From: Sarcocystis neurona
Lineage: Eukaryota > Apicomplexa > Conoidasida > Eucoccidiorida > Sarcocystidae
NCBI GenBank assembly: GCA_000727475.1
Contig: KL647289.1
Coordinates: 2,312,798-2,376,797 of the forward strand
Reading direction: 5' to 3'
DNA length: 64,000 bases
Every line of letters begins with the position of its first letter. Position 1 is the stretch's first letter. A model generated the notes under the pieces. The model saw nothing but the letters and a program-made list of their open reading frames with translations. It did not search any database and was not told where the DNA came from. The position numbers and the translations under genes are program-made. Positions 33,256 through 47,645 of this stretch are shown here, one piece after another.

Positions 33256-36200
33256 TCAGCTGTGCTGCCGCTCTATAAGTCTCGCTTCCATCGCCTGTAT
33301 ATATTCCCGAGCTCGCGCTCGAACCAAAGATTGGCCATCAACTGTTCCATGCTGTTTCTCGAACAGGAGCCACCGGGTAAACAAAAATTTCATTTTTCTC
33401 GGCTTCAGCTGTAGCGAAGTAGCGCGTTCAAAGAGAAGTCGAATGCTTTGCAGATCTGGACGTGGGCACCGCGGGGGAGTATTGGCAACAATGTGCGCAT
33501 CCATGTACTGAGACCACAGATCCGTTCTCTTCGGATGTTCTGCAAGCAGCTTCTCAAAGTACGTCTGCCCCCTACAGAAAGCGTGCACATATACACATCC
33601 ATATACACGCACACAGACACATGATCACACATACATCAGTTACGCAGAATAGCCAGCAGTGCCACATGTCAACAAACAGGTACCCCTGTGCTCGCAGATG
33701 CGCAGACACATTCAAATACATAAAAGTATCCTGCTTCAAAGTATTGTAGGGACGCGCGTCATTAAGAAGCTGTAAACACCATCTTCACACGACTACAGAC
33801 CGTCAGAGGTCAGACGTGTATTATTCAACGATTTCTCGTCCGACACTGCGTGTAAAATTCTGCTCCTCACACGCTCCCCAGACCACTGAGTACACATTTC
33901 CGTACCTTTCCTTGCTGCCAAACTTGTATTCCAGCCGAGCACAAGAAGCTGCAAAGGCGACGTGCTTGCGTCTCGGCAAACGCAGAAGCGCTTGGAGCAT
34001 GAGTTCCCGTGCGGCCGGTACATCTTTGAGAGAGGTGTACAGCAACGTGAGGTGTCGAACCCACATCTGGTAACGCACAGGGGAAACATTGACGGTCAAA
34101 CACGATCCTGGTGAAGAAATACTATTTTTTTCGTGCCCCTGCATAGGTACGCAAGTGAGCCGTTGAAACAGTGTCCTCCGAACACAGGCCTGTGGTTGCG
34201 CAGTGCGACATATAGGCGGCGAACAGTTGTCTGAGAATACGGCTTCACAAGTACCGAATGATACGTACCTTCTGAGACTCTGGAAATCGAGCGCAGCAGC
34301 TCTCGCATGCGGAGCGGGCTTCTGTGAGTTTCCGTGCTTTCTCGAAGATAAACGTCATCTGGTAATATATTTTTTTTGCGTCGTTGTACTGGATCGCTCT
34401 GTGCGCACAAGGCAGAAACTGGATTCCGCCCAGATTAAGAATGGCGACGTTCAGAGCATAGAGCACAACTTTGAATGCTCCGTTAAATAACAAATTCTAC
34501 ACAAAGATGCAACGCAGTCGTACGCACCCAACGAGAACGGACCTACCGTCTAAATATCGTCTCCACCGCATCGCCGTACACGCACTCCATGTTCAAGTAC
34601 GCCACCCACACATCAAGTCGTTGTTGCTCTTCACGATAATTAATGTGTACGACTGCGCGTTCGGCAATCTGCCGAGCCCGAGCCAAATCACCAAGTTTTA
34701 GATAGTAAGCCATGTAGCTGCAATAACACACACAACAGAAAAAGGGTTCTAAAGGCACGCTTTTGAAAGCACTCGACGCAGTCCTGGGCAGTTCGTAAGA
34801 TACCTCCTGTAAATCACAAATCACTCAGGGTGAAAAGTAAATTTGACTGATGTGCAACAACGCGAATCAGAGGCATTCTCCACGATGTGTCGAGTCGGCC
34901 ACACTTACCCGATCCACACTGCAGCAGAGTTCCCACTAACAAGTACGAGTTTCTCAAAATCCTCTGGTGTACGCGGGTTTTCCATCCACGACCGATAACT
35001 GTTTTCCTCTTCAGCAAGCCGGATCTCTTCTTCCCTCTTTCGCCTCTGTGCAAAAAATTCAAACATACATTGGTGTTGAAGCTCGCATTGCTTATGTTAC
35101 GTGCCGAAAATGAAGCTACGTTCAAATTTCAATGCGCTCTAATACACGAATCTATTACACGAACGAACGAACCTACATACTTCAAAGTGAACAGCTTCAG
35201 AGGTAAAACGCGCCACACTCCAACTGGAGCTCTTTCCGCAGTTTGACACATGTCAAGTGAATAGAGTTCAAACGCGGATAAATGTAGAATCCCGACTATA
35301 CCTGGTCATCTTTTTCCTGCCAGTTTAGATTTTTTGACGCGTCCTCGCACATTTCCTCAACTTTCTCGAACATATTAGTACGCCTAAGCCCGCTTCTTGT
35401 GGAGTGGCCACCGTTCTGCCCGTCTCGCACGATTGCACTTTTTTGTTCCGCAGAATGATCTTCGCGCCCTTGGTATGCCTCGTCACTCTCACTTTCAATG
35501 CCCGATATTGCAGTGCTCCACGCGCAAGAAGACTCCTCAACCGGGTAGTGAGATTTCGTATTCGTACAGCCTTCTTTCTGCATCTTTAACCTGTAGCTTC
35601 GTTTCATCTCTGTGTTTGCGTACTCATCGATTATTGTACCCTTGAGCGTGTTGGTGATCCCCCCCAGTGTCTCACTATAGTTTTCCATGTCTCCAGAAGC
35701 TGCCTCTGCATGCGCACCACATAGCTCCTCCTCCGACTTATCGTCTTCACTTTCAAAAACACTGGTATCAAGACTAATCCATATACGACCTGTAACTTTG
35801 TCTGTCCTGGTCACGCGCGCCTTGACTAAGTCGCCCACTTTCAACTTCCCAAGTGTAATCGTTCTCTCTTCCTCCGTTGTCCCTCCTATGTCACTTACGT
35901 GACACAAAGCATCCGTCATCCTTTTGGCATCACGCCCAGAACGTCGGCTCGGCGACATTAGTAGACTCACAAACACACCAAACGACTCAACGGCCTTCAC
36001 ACGCCCTTCGCAGACATCTCCAACATCAAACCCAGAAGAAACAGGAGTATTGATAAGCGATTCATGATCCGAACAAAGACGGTCAACGTCCCTAGGGGTC
36101 TTCGCTTTCGGGCGCTTGTTTGTTGCCGTATGTTCTGCGTTAACCGGACGTCTGCGCTTTAAAAAGCCCACTGCATCGTCCTTGAGCGAACCCTCTATAC

Positions 36201-39200
36201 GTCGCGAATCCGGCTGCAACTCAACCACTCTGATTCCCCGTAGCGCTTTCCCGACCGGGTACAGTTCCTGTGCTTGAGCGCCAGTGACTACGCCGGCAAC
36301 CTTAGGATGTGTGCGCTGTGATTCATCTTGCAACGACAACATCGGGCACGAAAGATTCTGGAGCCTGATACGTAATGTCAGGCAACGATTCATAGCGACG
36401 AACACGCCAGCATCTCCCGTGGATATCACGTATCCAGAAACATGATCTCCGACCTGGTCGGTAAAGGACAGCATTCACAATGGACAGAAGCACAAGAAAG
36501 TGACACACCCTTCAACGCACTACTCGCGATTATACAATCAGCTAAGAAGATGTCCTTTTTACCGCCTCAAAAAGGAGCTGACATCTATCCGAATATACTG
36601 CATCTCCTGGTGCACATATGAACGTGCACCTCAGCGTGCCGTCCGACGGATGTTCGTATACCTACACAAACGTGTGCACACCCTGTTCGCCCGCGCATGC
36701 ATACGTGTGCGCATAGACTCACCTTTAACTGGTCGAAAGTCAGAAGACGACTGCGGTTTTCGCCAGTGCTTGGCCTCGGCTTGCACACTTTTTCCACAAC
36801 GCTCATGCGCATGGAGGCTTCCAAAGGGAGTCCGCTACGGCTCTCCGTCTTTTTATGCTTCAGCTGCTGTTGCGCATGCTCAGCGTTCAAAATCGGCATG
36901 ATACGCACTTTAACAAGTTGCCCTACGCTAAGTTTCAAGTGCCTCACAGGATCCGACTGCCACGCATCCGTAATCTCTGTCAGGTGTACCGCTGCCAATA
37001 CAGGCAGGTGGACAACAGAATCCTTTCTACCGCCCGAGGAGACTTTCACCCCTGATGTTTGAAGTTCATCGTCCTCGTCATGTACTTGCGTGTAATCCCT
37101 CTCACAACTAGTTTCAGAATTCCTCTTCAACAAAGGTAAGAAGGACCGCTTGATCACGACCTCACATACTTGGACGGCAACCGCGAAAGGCGGTGGCAGC
37201 ATGTGGTGGACCACGCCCCAACAAACCATTCCAGGACTATACCTCCAGCGTGCCCAGGCGTCAAGCGCGTACGCCATCGTTTCAAATGATGTCTGCGAGA
37301 GTGACACACGCAAGATCGAGAGTGCAGGATGGTTTGGAATGGCAGCGCGGTGGAATATGCCATGCTATACAACGTAATATGCCCCGTGAGCAGGCGTTCA
37401 ATCCGGTACAGTAAAAGTGCCCTTCAGTAAACTGGAGAACACTTCGCAACGTGCTGAAGAAATGACCACCCTGACAATTTACGCATGTCTTCGCATTCTG
37501 ATGTGGGCGCAGGGCAAACGAGTGCGCTATCCGTGGACGGCGTGCCAGTTGAACAGTAGGTGGTTCAACGTCACAAGCATCCCAGTCACAACGTGAAACT
37601 AAAAACCAGACCTCGATGGTTGATCCACGTCGCCACGATTCAGCTTTGCTTGCTTACCTCTACAAGCGAAAATGGGACTGTCTCACACGCACGAGCAGGC
37701 AAAGCCGGGGAAGATTCATCAACCGTCGCTTCATCTTCTGCGTGTGCCGTGTCCAGTGACAACGTTTGCGCTGAAGCAGCTGCGCTCGCCACTAGGGTGT
37801 AACGTGCCCCGAACGACGCGGTGCGTCGACTGTTTCTGCGAAAGTGCTGCGTGTCCAGAGTCGTGTCATCTTCTCTTGTCACTTTCTCATCGGCGCGTCC
37901 CGCTGCACGAGTAATGCTTTCGATCGCTTCCTCAAAAGCGGCCTCCCCAAGAGTAAGTATAGGCAGAAGGCGGACGCACACCATATCGCCGGGAGCAAAA
38001 CCAACCCTCAAATTCTGTAGCACACGACGGTCGCGCGTGGCATCCAGGCGATGGACACGTCCTCTTCCGCTCAAGAATGCAGCGGTATACTCGTGGCCTT
38101 CGTCGGATAAGCGAGACTTCGTCGGCTCCTTCCCATACAAGTGACTCTTGGCAGTCTGCTGCAAGGACAGGCCGCATAGTAGCTCGCTGCGCACTCCGCA
38201 GTGTACGATTAAATACCGATCGCAGACAGCCTCTACTACGGCCCAACGCGGAGAGTACAACCAGGCCAGCCTGTTTCTTGATATGTTGTCTTCACATTGG
38301 GATTCTGCACCGTCTGCTGAGAATTCCTGTGTACCGTCGACAAAAGAACTTGTCAGCGATGCGCCCACGTCGGTGGAGACATGCGTGTAGTGTGTCCTCC
38401 CTATACGTCCAGGCGCTCTTCGCTTTTCTATCAAGCCAACAAGTTCCACGTCCGCCACCCACTGGTTCTTCGTGTTCCGCACAGCCTCGCCTTCGTGCTT
38501 GTTTTTCTCGTTCGTGACATTCTTTCCCTCGCCATTATTGCCGATGCAGTGCTCGTCACAAGTTGCCGTGTTTCGTCCTCTCGCCCCTTCAGACAAATCT
38601 ACCTTCTCTGCCTTATCACCAGAAAGAGAGTAAACTTCACGCAAACGCAGCACCTTCACGTCAACAAGCATACCGGCAGTCAACCGTTTGAGAGGGTTAC
38701 TGCAAGAAGGTGAACAGTCTGTGGATGACGTCGAGCGTGAAAGGACTGGCGGAAACCAGCCTGTCCGCCCGCTATCTGCCCCCCGACGCTGCTCTTCCCC
38801 AGCAGATGTCGTCCCGCCAAGCTCATCCGCAGAACTGCCCAGAGGCTGCGTTTCAGTTATCTGACTTGCGCGGTCTTTCCATTCCTCTCCTTGAGGTAAA
38901 GCATGCCGCGCCTCTTTTTCTTCGTAAACGGAATCATCAGCATCCACGGTCACCTGCGGCCTCTTTACCGACAGAAGCGGGAGCGCGTCAGCAGCATGCA
39001 GTCGCAAAAGCAGCTGCTGTTTCGGTGTTTTCAGCCGTGCCAAAGCCACACAGGCACCGACATGAGTGATCCTTGCGCGCAGGATTTGTCCCGGTGCTGC
39101 GGCTCGCTCTATTACGTCATCAAGTTCTGTTGCGGACAGTTTTTTCTCCGCTGAAATTGTGTTGTTCCTCAGTTCAACTGAGTCCGTGTTCTCACCAAAG

Positions 39201-42200
39201 CCGTCCGTTCCTTTCGCTCGAGCGCGACACTGAGACGGGGTTGAGTTTCGCTGTCCGTGCTGTTCAAGTCTACGTCCCCGCATAGGCCAGCAACCGCCCA
39301 CAAGCAGCACAGAGACACCGGGCGTACCACTTTGCCAACAAAACGAGCGCTGAACAGGTGAAAGAGCTACACACCATCCAGCGTCTTCCGGGGCCTCCTG
39401 CAGAGCTTCCGCTGTGGGCTGCACCGGCAACAGCGTGTTGTTACGGCAAGATATGGAAAAAAGGAGCAAAGGCAGGCGGACGTGAAGCCCGTCTACTACG
39501 TAGCTACTGCCACCGAGTTGTGTAGCAGACTTATTCATCTGTAATGTGTTCACCCTGACGCTACCGTCAGGCATCACACGCAGCGGTTTTACAGCCTCCC
39601 CGCCACTTCCACTGTGTGTTGCACAAGATAACAGAGCTTCAAGCCGTTCCTGCCGAACGCGTTTGCTCTTGGAAAAGTAGACGACGACATCGAAGTCTGC
39701 TGCCAGTACACTGTACGCCGCACTTTCGAGCTGAACAGTGGCACACCGAGCTGGGTGCGCTTCGCAGAAAGACTGCACACGCTTGATGACCTTCTCGGGT
39801 ATGGCTTCGGCAAACGGTAAGGAAAAAGCCTCCTTCCTTTGTGCTGTAGCATTCAACTCACTCGCTACGCCCCGCGCTTCCACACATGAAGGAATGACGG
39901 CACTGGGAGAAAAGCTCGTGCTCTCGGACTGGTTCTCGACGGCAGCGGTGTCACCACAGAACAAGTCACCCAAATCCTGTGTCACCACTTCTACTCGCTG
40001 CTTTCTGGCACTCTCACGCCCTACTGCCCCCTCCGTTCCGGGAGGGGTATCGCACACTTCTTTCGCCTTCTGATCACTCGACGCCGGTGTCGTAACGCCC
40101 ACAAGGACGTAATGCACAAAATTACACTCCTGGCGACGGGCAGCTGCCTCGACTGCATTATGCGCTACGTGCAACGGGTTCACGAGGCGCCTACGACATG
40201 ACACGTCAGCGATCCCCGTCACCGGGTCGAAGTCCAGCACAATGCAGGGCATCGGATCCTGATGCGCACCTTCTCCACCTCTTGCGCGTAACGACTCAAT
40301 TGTCTCTCCCTCAGGAAGTTGATGCTCTAGCACAACACCGGTCACGCCCCTGACAGAATAGAAGCGGCCCTTGCTGTTGTGTTCTACTCGACGTGGCAGC
40401 TGCAGTTCCAGAAGTACGCAATTCGGAAAATCTTGTGGAAGGATCCGGCCCCATACCAGCTGTCCTGGTCGCAAACAAACAGTTGAATCCGCGCCGTGTA
40501 ACGACATGCTATCACCTACAGATTCCGGAGCAAGAGACGCCTTTTTGTGCATACTTTCATCCGGTCCAACAGAGTCGCTTATACTGCTTTCCGCTAATCG
40601 CCCATGCGAATCCCTCGACTGTTTTAGCATCGCTGCCACCGCTTTGTGTTCGAATAACCCCCGGAGCATCTGAATCCCGACTGACGCTGCTGATTTTGCG
40701 CCCCCCTCCAATCGTTGGTGTCGCTGCAAGTCACTTAGACGTTTCGGACGGATATCCACAAGAAATCGCAGAGCACCACGCTTTCCGCTTGCTCCAACAA
40801 TTCTGTTCCTAGCATCTGCGCCAGAAGAGAGCTGTTGCTCGCAGTCTTCATCAACTGCATCACTCACTGCTACAAGGCAACCGCGCACGGTCATGCCTTC
40901 GCGATACAGTTGTCGCAGATGATTCTCATCCTCGATGAACGCGTCCGAGATGTTGCTATATGGCAGCAGGCCTGTCAGCTGCCACGCGCCAAAACTTACC
41001 AAGAGACCGTACGCTCCTATTTTACGTACGTAGCCCCACAAGATCGGTGGGGAGGAGCGGAGCTTTGTTTTCAATTTCTCTACCGCTTTAGAATCCCGCA
41101 GGAACGTTCCGTTTGTCGCACTTGCTGCACGCACGCACAGTTAGACATGTCGTAGGAACGTAAGCGGCGGTCGGTACGTGCGAGCCGACACTTGGTGGTA
41201 CAGCGGATGCAGTTCTAACGTGTGTACAACTGGTGAAATGCATGTAGACGGTTACAGTGTCCTGTGGCAAGCTTCCACTATTCAAGTAAGTGAATAGTGT
41301 CTGACACATAAAATGTCGTCGCAACGGTCCGTGAGTGCGCGCCTGGGTCTCTACCTCAACTTTCCATATTTCACATGTGCGCAAATTCCCCCACTACGGC
41401 CAGTCGACAAAGGTTGCTTGTTTGTAGTACGTTACTGTGGGCAACTTCGACGAACACGGACCCCACACGAAAACCGTCTGCTACCACGCCCAGGCCAGTC
41501 CCTCCCCAAAAAATTAGCTTTTATCTCTGCTCACTGCTGAGCAGAAATAATTACGCCACGCCGCGTACAACTGGTACGTATGAGCAGCTGCACGGCTCTG
41601 AAGCTCCTCTTCAAACTCGCACCACAGCACTACATGCAGAACAATCAATGACTTTTCAGCAGCGCGTCAGCTTGGAAATCGACGCCCCAGCAATTGTCTG
41701 AACCGTTCATTACCTCGCAGGGTTGGCTTGCAAGACAGGATGTTGACGTCTTTTATAAGTCTTCCATATGCGTCTTCTTTCTGCTTCCCGTCACCTTTCA
41801 CGGCGGAATGTTGCTGCAGCGCCTCTTTTACGCGGTCTAAAGCGTCTTGAATTCCCCCCCGTGACAGCCCGAAGGTCGCCGGTCCAGCGCTGCCCTTCCT
41901 CGAGAGAATGTTTCCTTTCTTCAGTGATGCTGTACGCGGCTCCCACACCTCCAGAGCGGCGCCCGGACGAACCGTGGCTGCTGAGGACAGGACCACTGCG
42001 TCCAGAGGGAATTTCTTCCCAACCTGCACGGAAAATCACAGCGCTACGTTTATGCGCCCACCTTACAACGCCGTTCTATCACACAGAATATTTGTTGCTG
42101 TTCTACTCAAGACGCATCTGAGTTGAGATGTCGTTTACCTCCATCGACAAATATTTTTCAGGCTGAACTCCAAAGAGTCCTGCTTTACGCGTGTTCTTCT

Positions 42201-45200
42201 CGACCCCGCGTAAAGAAAATTACGCGACAACACTTTGTCCCTACTGGTAGACAGCAAACGAGACTACCAATAAAACGCACCTTGACACCTATTTCTGAAA
42301 TGTTCTACTGCCGGACGTAAAAGGCGTGCACTCTTCCCCACATCGCCCAAACACACACTGGCCGCATCCGCCGGTACTGTGCCGAGCTCAATGAAAGCAG
42401 CGGTCGGTAACATCCGACATTACACATCGGCGTTCGTGTACAATACGAGCTCCATTCGAGAACAGTGACTCACCCGCAGAACACTGTGCAGCTCTTCAGC
42501 GAGACGCACGCCGTCGCTAAGGTGCATCTTGGGGATAAACCCGAGGCCCGCTACAAGCGAACGCTGACGCTCCCAGCCCCGAGACTTGTCCAGACGTGAT
42601 CTCGCCGCTACAGCAGCTTCACGCGTACCATCGGCTGATTCGGTTGCATCTGAAGACGTACGCGTTGTGTCTCCTTCCCTCTTCTCCTCCACTGCCACGA
42701 ACACGCCTTCGTCCGTAAGGGCAAGAAGCGTAAGACGTTGTTTCTCAACGATCCCTCCAGGGTATAAACGAAGGGTGAACTTCTCCTCCTTTCGACGCGC
42801 AGCGGCTATTGCTACTTGCTTAACCTCTTCACTCATATCCATGGTAACACGCAAGCACCGACATTTCGTATCCACCCCCAAAACGCGTACCTGACAGGAC
42901 AAAGCACAGGCCGGGCAAAAAAGTTGACGGCGGCTAGTCTGCTGCACGGTAGAGACTTCAATAGTCCTTCTGATAATGGTGCTGACACGGAGTATCAAAA
43001 ATCATTCATCCCCCACCAAAACTGACAGACGCGTCGACCTCCCACGCGGCCTGACACAGAAGAGAGTGACACGTAAACAAACTTGAGCGTATGACCGCAG
43101 TAATCCTCAGGAGTGCGGCGCAAGCTGATATCCGCAACGTATTACACTGCGGCTGCCATTTTCCCTGTTCTGGAGAAGGCAACATGCGAACACGCGAGCA
43201 GGTTAATCAGCTACAGTGCAGTGGCCAGAAGCCTTCCACTGATATGGACCAGAACAAAGCCAGACATGTCTACTCTGGGTGTCCACTAAGGTTTCATGGT
43301 GACAGTGAAGCGAGTGTTTCTCCTCTTACCTTCACAACAGTACCCAGCTTGAAAGTGCGGCCCTCTTCCACAACTGCACGCCGGACTTCGTCTTGAGACA
43401 GCCTTCCCGTCAACCCGTTATAAAAGCCCACTGTAATAGAAGGCACGCCTTCTTCGCTTCCTTCCACCCCACCCCTTCTTTCGTCGGCGCTCCTGACAGC
43501 TTCCTGGTAAACAAGTTTTTGCACATACCCTAACGCAATTAGTCCCGCGTGCAGACAACATGTATGCCCATTATTTACCCTTCCGCCGAGCGCACTCGGG
43601 GCGAGGATGGAACTAAGGGGATGCGGATCTCTCAGAAAACTCTTTTTTCCCGTCAGCACCAGTCGGCCGCCTCCACCACCACCCATCCCCATAACGGACG
43701 AGCCACAGGCACGTTCATCCGAGTCGAAATTCCCACCGCCTCGCAGATATGGATGTGGCAGAATGCTCACCCCATTGACGTCAGCGACACCACGACGCTT
43801 GACAGCACCCTTGTGACCGCGTTTCCCCATAAAGGGCGCAAACGTTGCATCCCGGTCTAGATCAGTGCAGCTTCTGCAGCACTCCCGTTCCAGGACCCGT
43901 AATTTCAACGAGCTACCCGGTACTACGTGCGGAGGGAAAGACGACACCGGCGTGTCCGTCAGCTGGCAGAGTGGCACGAAAGCTGTTAGATACGGCGATA
44001 GCCTGCAAATAACAGAACCCTCCACCATCACCCGCACAACAACGTCCTGGTAAACGACCGGCCAATATTACACGTCCTTGAGACGTTGGAATTCCCCGCG
44101 CAATCAAAATGCCAAACTGCTGCGGCAATTTGACATCTTCAGTGCGACTACATTATTTCTTTCGAAGTTAATCAGGAATCGGATGCACGCATGCGTGTAA
44201 GAGAAAAAGCTGACACTCGTCCGCGTACTGGTCGTCTCGCAGACATGCGGCGAGAAAACTGGTAGGAACCCTTGTTCTCTGCGTGATGCAGCTGACGCCC
44301 CGCTGCGTCCAATGTTAACGTGCATTCACTCTAGTCTCACCTGTGTCCCCCCCAAGTGGGCCCGCGACATAGAATTATCACTGACACATTGGAGAGTACG
44401 GCGAGCATGTGACGCGATGCCAGTTACGGGGCTTGCTGCATCACGGCAGCCACCCGTTCGTCGACGGTGTCGCGAGAGCCACGTGAGCGCACAACTGGCC
44501 ATTGACCAGGCTTGGAGTCATCTCGCAAAGCTGTGCTTCCCTAGTCGTCCTTTTGGGACATCAGATAAAATTTACGTGAATTAGGCACGACCGCTGTCAA
44601 CCACAGCTACGAGTAACAGGTACCACTCCACGCCGCATCAAATAAAAGACCTCTGCAGAAACCCGCCGTAGAGATACGCGTTTTTCAACATGCGTCGCGG
44701 TCTAAGCTGTGGTGCGCCACGTATAAGGTTGCCCGTTTCCGGCAAAGCAGATGCACAATTGATCCACTTCAACCGAGCACCGTTACCACTTCTCACCTGA
44801 CGAAGATGCCAGCGGGAGGTGCCTGCAGGCGTCTCTGTCTCCTGTTATGCTCGAGTTCTTTGAACTCGGCAGGCAGCCTCCAGCGCAGGACGGAGACCGT
44901 AATGACCTGCCCGGGGGAAACATCAAACGGGGTGAGAATCACGCTGTCCTTTAAAAGGCGCGGCGCGTTGCCGCCCACCACTTCGGCAGCGAAACGGTCG
45001 AAGTACAGCACGCGGCAAAAACAACTTCCACCCTCCGTCCTTTGAGAAGCCGACCAGAGGACGTCCCCGGGCGCCAAGTCAATCAGTGCTGTTTCCAAGT
45101 TGTGCTTTGTCTTCGTTTCCGCTTCCATCCGCTTTCTGCCCCCACTATTTCGCCTACCTTCAAAGCTGGAACTTTCTCTCCGCGTGGCCATCATGCACCT

Positions 45201-47645
45201 GGGCATCCTCACAAGAAGCCACGAGCACGACTGCCCCTGCTCCCCAGCTAACGAGCAGAGTGAGGGTTCATTCTTAGGTGGTTCCGTGGAAACTGCCCAA
45301 TCCATTTCGCACTCTGCTGACGTGTGTGAACAGAGAACCCTTTGTTCGCTAATATCTGTTGTGCCACCCTCGGAGCTGCGCGTTACCAATTTCCCATCTA
45401 CATCGTGCGAACGACAGGAGTCACCAGCAGCCTCTGCGGAGACACGTGTGCACTCCTCCTTCTTCGGCTGGCCGCGCCTTTTCTGCTGAGGTGTCTCCTC
45501 GTCACATCTCTTTTGAAGCAATACTCGGACTTCGCCGTCGCCATCGCCTGCGTGCGACGAGGAAGACCACCGTTTTTTCAACGCATAGTTTCTTTGAGAG
45601 CGAACGTCCACTGCAGGGTAGACACTGATTATTCGCGCAGCCTCTCCCAGCAAACGCCGTCCAGGAAGTAGCTCTGTCACGCTGCACGGCAGCTGACACG
45701 GCCGCCACATCATAATGTGGGGAAGCATCGAAAGGTACACATGGCGCGTGGTGCTGCTCAACACGCACGTGACTCGGGCAAAAATTCGCGCTCCGACATG
45801 CGTCACTCTCGACGTGCACGCCCGTGAATATCGCGCTCGAATAACGTCGAAACGAGTGACACTAGGTGCGCTGTCGCGGGCTGTTTCCGACAGTGTCCCT
45901 CCTGCTTCTTTCGTCAACTTTCGTTCGCCGTTCGCACCACCGGTGCTGCGTACGCACGTCTCTGAAGAGCGGCCGCTGCGGGGCCCGCGCCCATTGCCAC
46001 CGTGTCCTTCTACAGTCCCTTCCTCCTCAGCTGCTTTCCTCACCGCTTCTTTGCTCCCCATCCGGCCTCCGGTTCCGGTATCTGCTACGTGCGGTGCAAA
46101 ATCTGAACAAAGGTTGCTTTCAAGCTGCAGAAGCGGGTGTCCGAAGTGCGGCTGCAGCAGCGTTCCGAATATATCTCCTCCCATGCAAACTACGCGCACA
46201 CCGATGACGTCATTCGCGTTCTGGCTTGCCCTCTCATTCACGTCCTCGTTGCCTTTCAGTAATGACGACTTCTTCCCCTCAGTGTGCTTTGTAAACGCCC
46301 CCGAATTTGTGTGTTTCTCAGCTCTGCCTCTCCAGTCGTACAGCTCTTGCACGCGTGCCTCCACCAGACAGCCAGGTTTCACAGCGGCCCACGCAACGGC
46401 TTTCGGCAATGACAAGTATGGCTCCCGCTGCCGCCGCGCGAGCTCGTTTCTCGACTCAGACGGTTTGCTCCTGTGTTCCTCCGTCCCAGGCAAAGAGCAC
46501 AGCAGCACCTTAGCTGCAGCGTTCACGCTGTCAACGCGCAGTGAAACAATGGTGTGTAGAGGGAGTCGTAAAGGAGAAGAAGATGCCGCAGTTGTTGCTT
46601 GGTCAGCAGGTGTTTTTGCGCGCGGCGAACCGCAAGCCGGCAACGCAGGCGATGAAAGGAAGGCAGACAGACCCTTGATTCCCACTGAAAACACGTAGCC
46701 GTGGTCCTCCACGGAGGAGAGCGATGCCGGCAGCACCATTCCCGGCTGAATCGCTTCTGCCGTAAGTCCAGCGTTGAAGATGGACGGGCGCAGCGACAAC
46801 ACCAGAGTCTGTCCATCCCCTCTCCGTACGCGACGTGGCGTCTGCGAGCACTCATTGCCACCCTCTGCAATAACGACACACTGGACAACTTGCCCCACGA
46901 CGTAGTGAGCAGCTAGCGAGACCAACCTTTCCGCACGTTTTCCAACAGATACTCGCGCGCGCTGCCTGGCACCTGTTTCTCGTGTGTTTTCCCTCCCAGT
47001 AGCATCATCTCCCCCACGTGGTGAAGATTCATTTCCTCCCGCCGCTGCGGTGTCGCTGGGAGCATCCCTTCTGCAGCGTTTGACACACCCGCTCCCATTC
47101 TCTGTGTTGTCTGAGCCACTGCGGCCCCGAAGATCTTCCAGTGACGGGAACGCATGCGCACGAGGTACCCATCCCACCAAACCGTCAGGAAGATGTACAA
47201 GAATGTCGTCTGAATGTACTTCCGCAACAACCCCGAGTAGCAGACTGCCCACTGGTATAGATGGGAGATCTGCCAGACGCTGGAAGGAAGTGTCCCCTGC
47301 TGGTGCCGGCACCGCGCTGTCCGCCCCCGATAAAGAAGCTGATTCCAACGAGCGGTGGGCCGCGGTCTCGAAGGAAAAGGAGTTCTGTCCCTCTGTAACG
47401 CATGTGTCGCCTCTTACAATCTCCGGCGCACAGAAGGGCGCGAGCGGACTGCCGCGAAAGGCATATGAAAGACCGCACGCCGTCTCACGGCTGCCGTCGC
47501 TCATCTTCCTTTTTCTCTTCTGCGCGGCACCGGCGCCCGCTTCAAAGGGGGAGACCTCCTTGGACGCTGCAACAACAGAACCCCTTGCGCCGCCGCGGTG
47601 GTCGGGTAGCGACGCAGCAGAGCGGGGAAATTCGACGTCATCCAT
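33256..47645 (-). CDS. RRP5: RRP5 / PDCD11 homologue: S1-repeat and HAT-repeat rRNA-processing factor, about 13 exons
   Basis: Nucleolar protein needed for the A0-A2 and A3 cleavages of pre-rRNA in both subunit pathways. Exons in transcript order: 47645-44797, about 44494-44341 (5' end uncertain), 44046-43330, 42890-42474, 42023-41714, 41079-37658, 37160-36723, 36453-35302, 35045-34909, 34717-34547, 34398-34269, 34066-33906, 33571-33256; about 3457 residues. All phases agree. The N-terminus DDVEFPRSAAS matches the DFPRGG start of RRP5. Many S1 domains follow, for example LWGYVRKIGAYGLLVSFG, GDHVSGYVISTGDAGVFVAM and VCEGRVKAVESFGVFVSLL. The last five exons encode the HAT domain: TPEDFEKLVLVSGNSAAVWI, YYLKLGDLARARQIAERA, and TYFEKLLAEHPKRTDLW up to KMKFLFTRWLLFEKQHG. 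Low-complexity inserts roughly double it relative to yeast (1729 residues). An alternative ATG lies at 47705 in a weaker context. Confidence 0.95.

Noticed and set aside
45715..46698. 327-codon plus-strand frame opposite RRP5 exon 1
   Set aside because: It is antisense to a well-supported RRP5 exon with S1 domains and is Ser/Pro-rich as a mirror of that exon.
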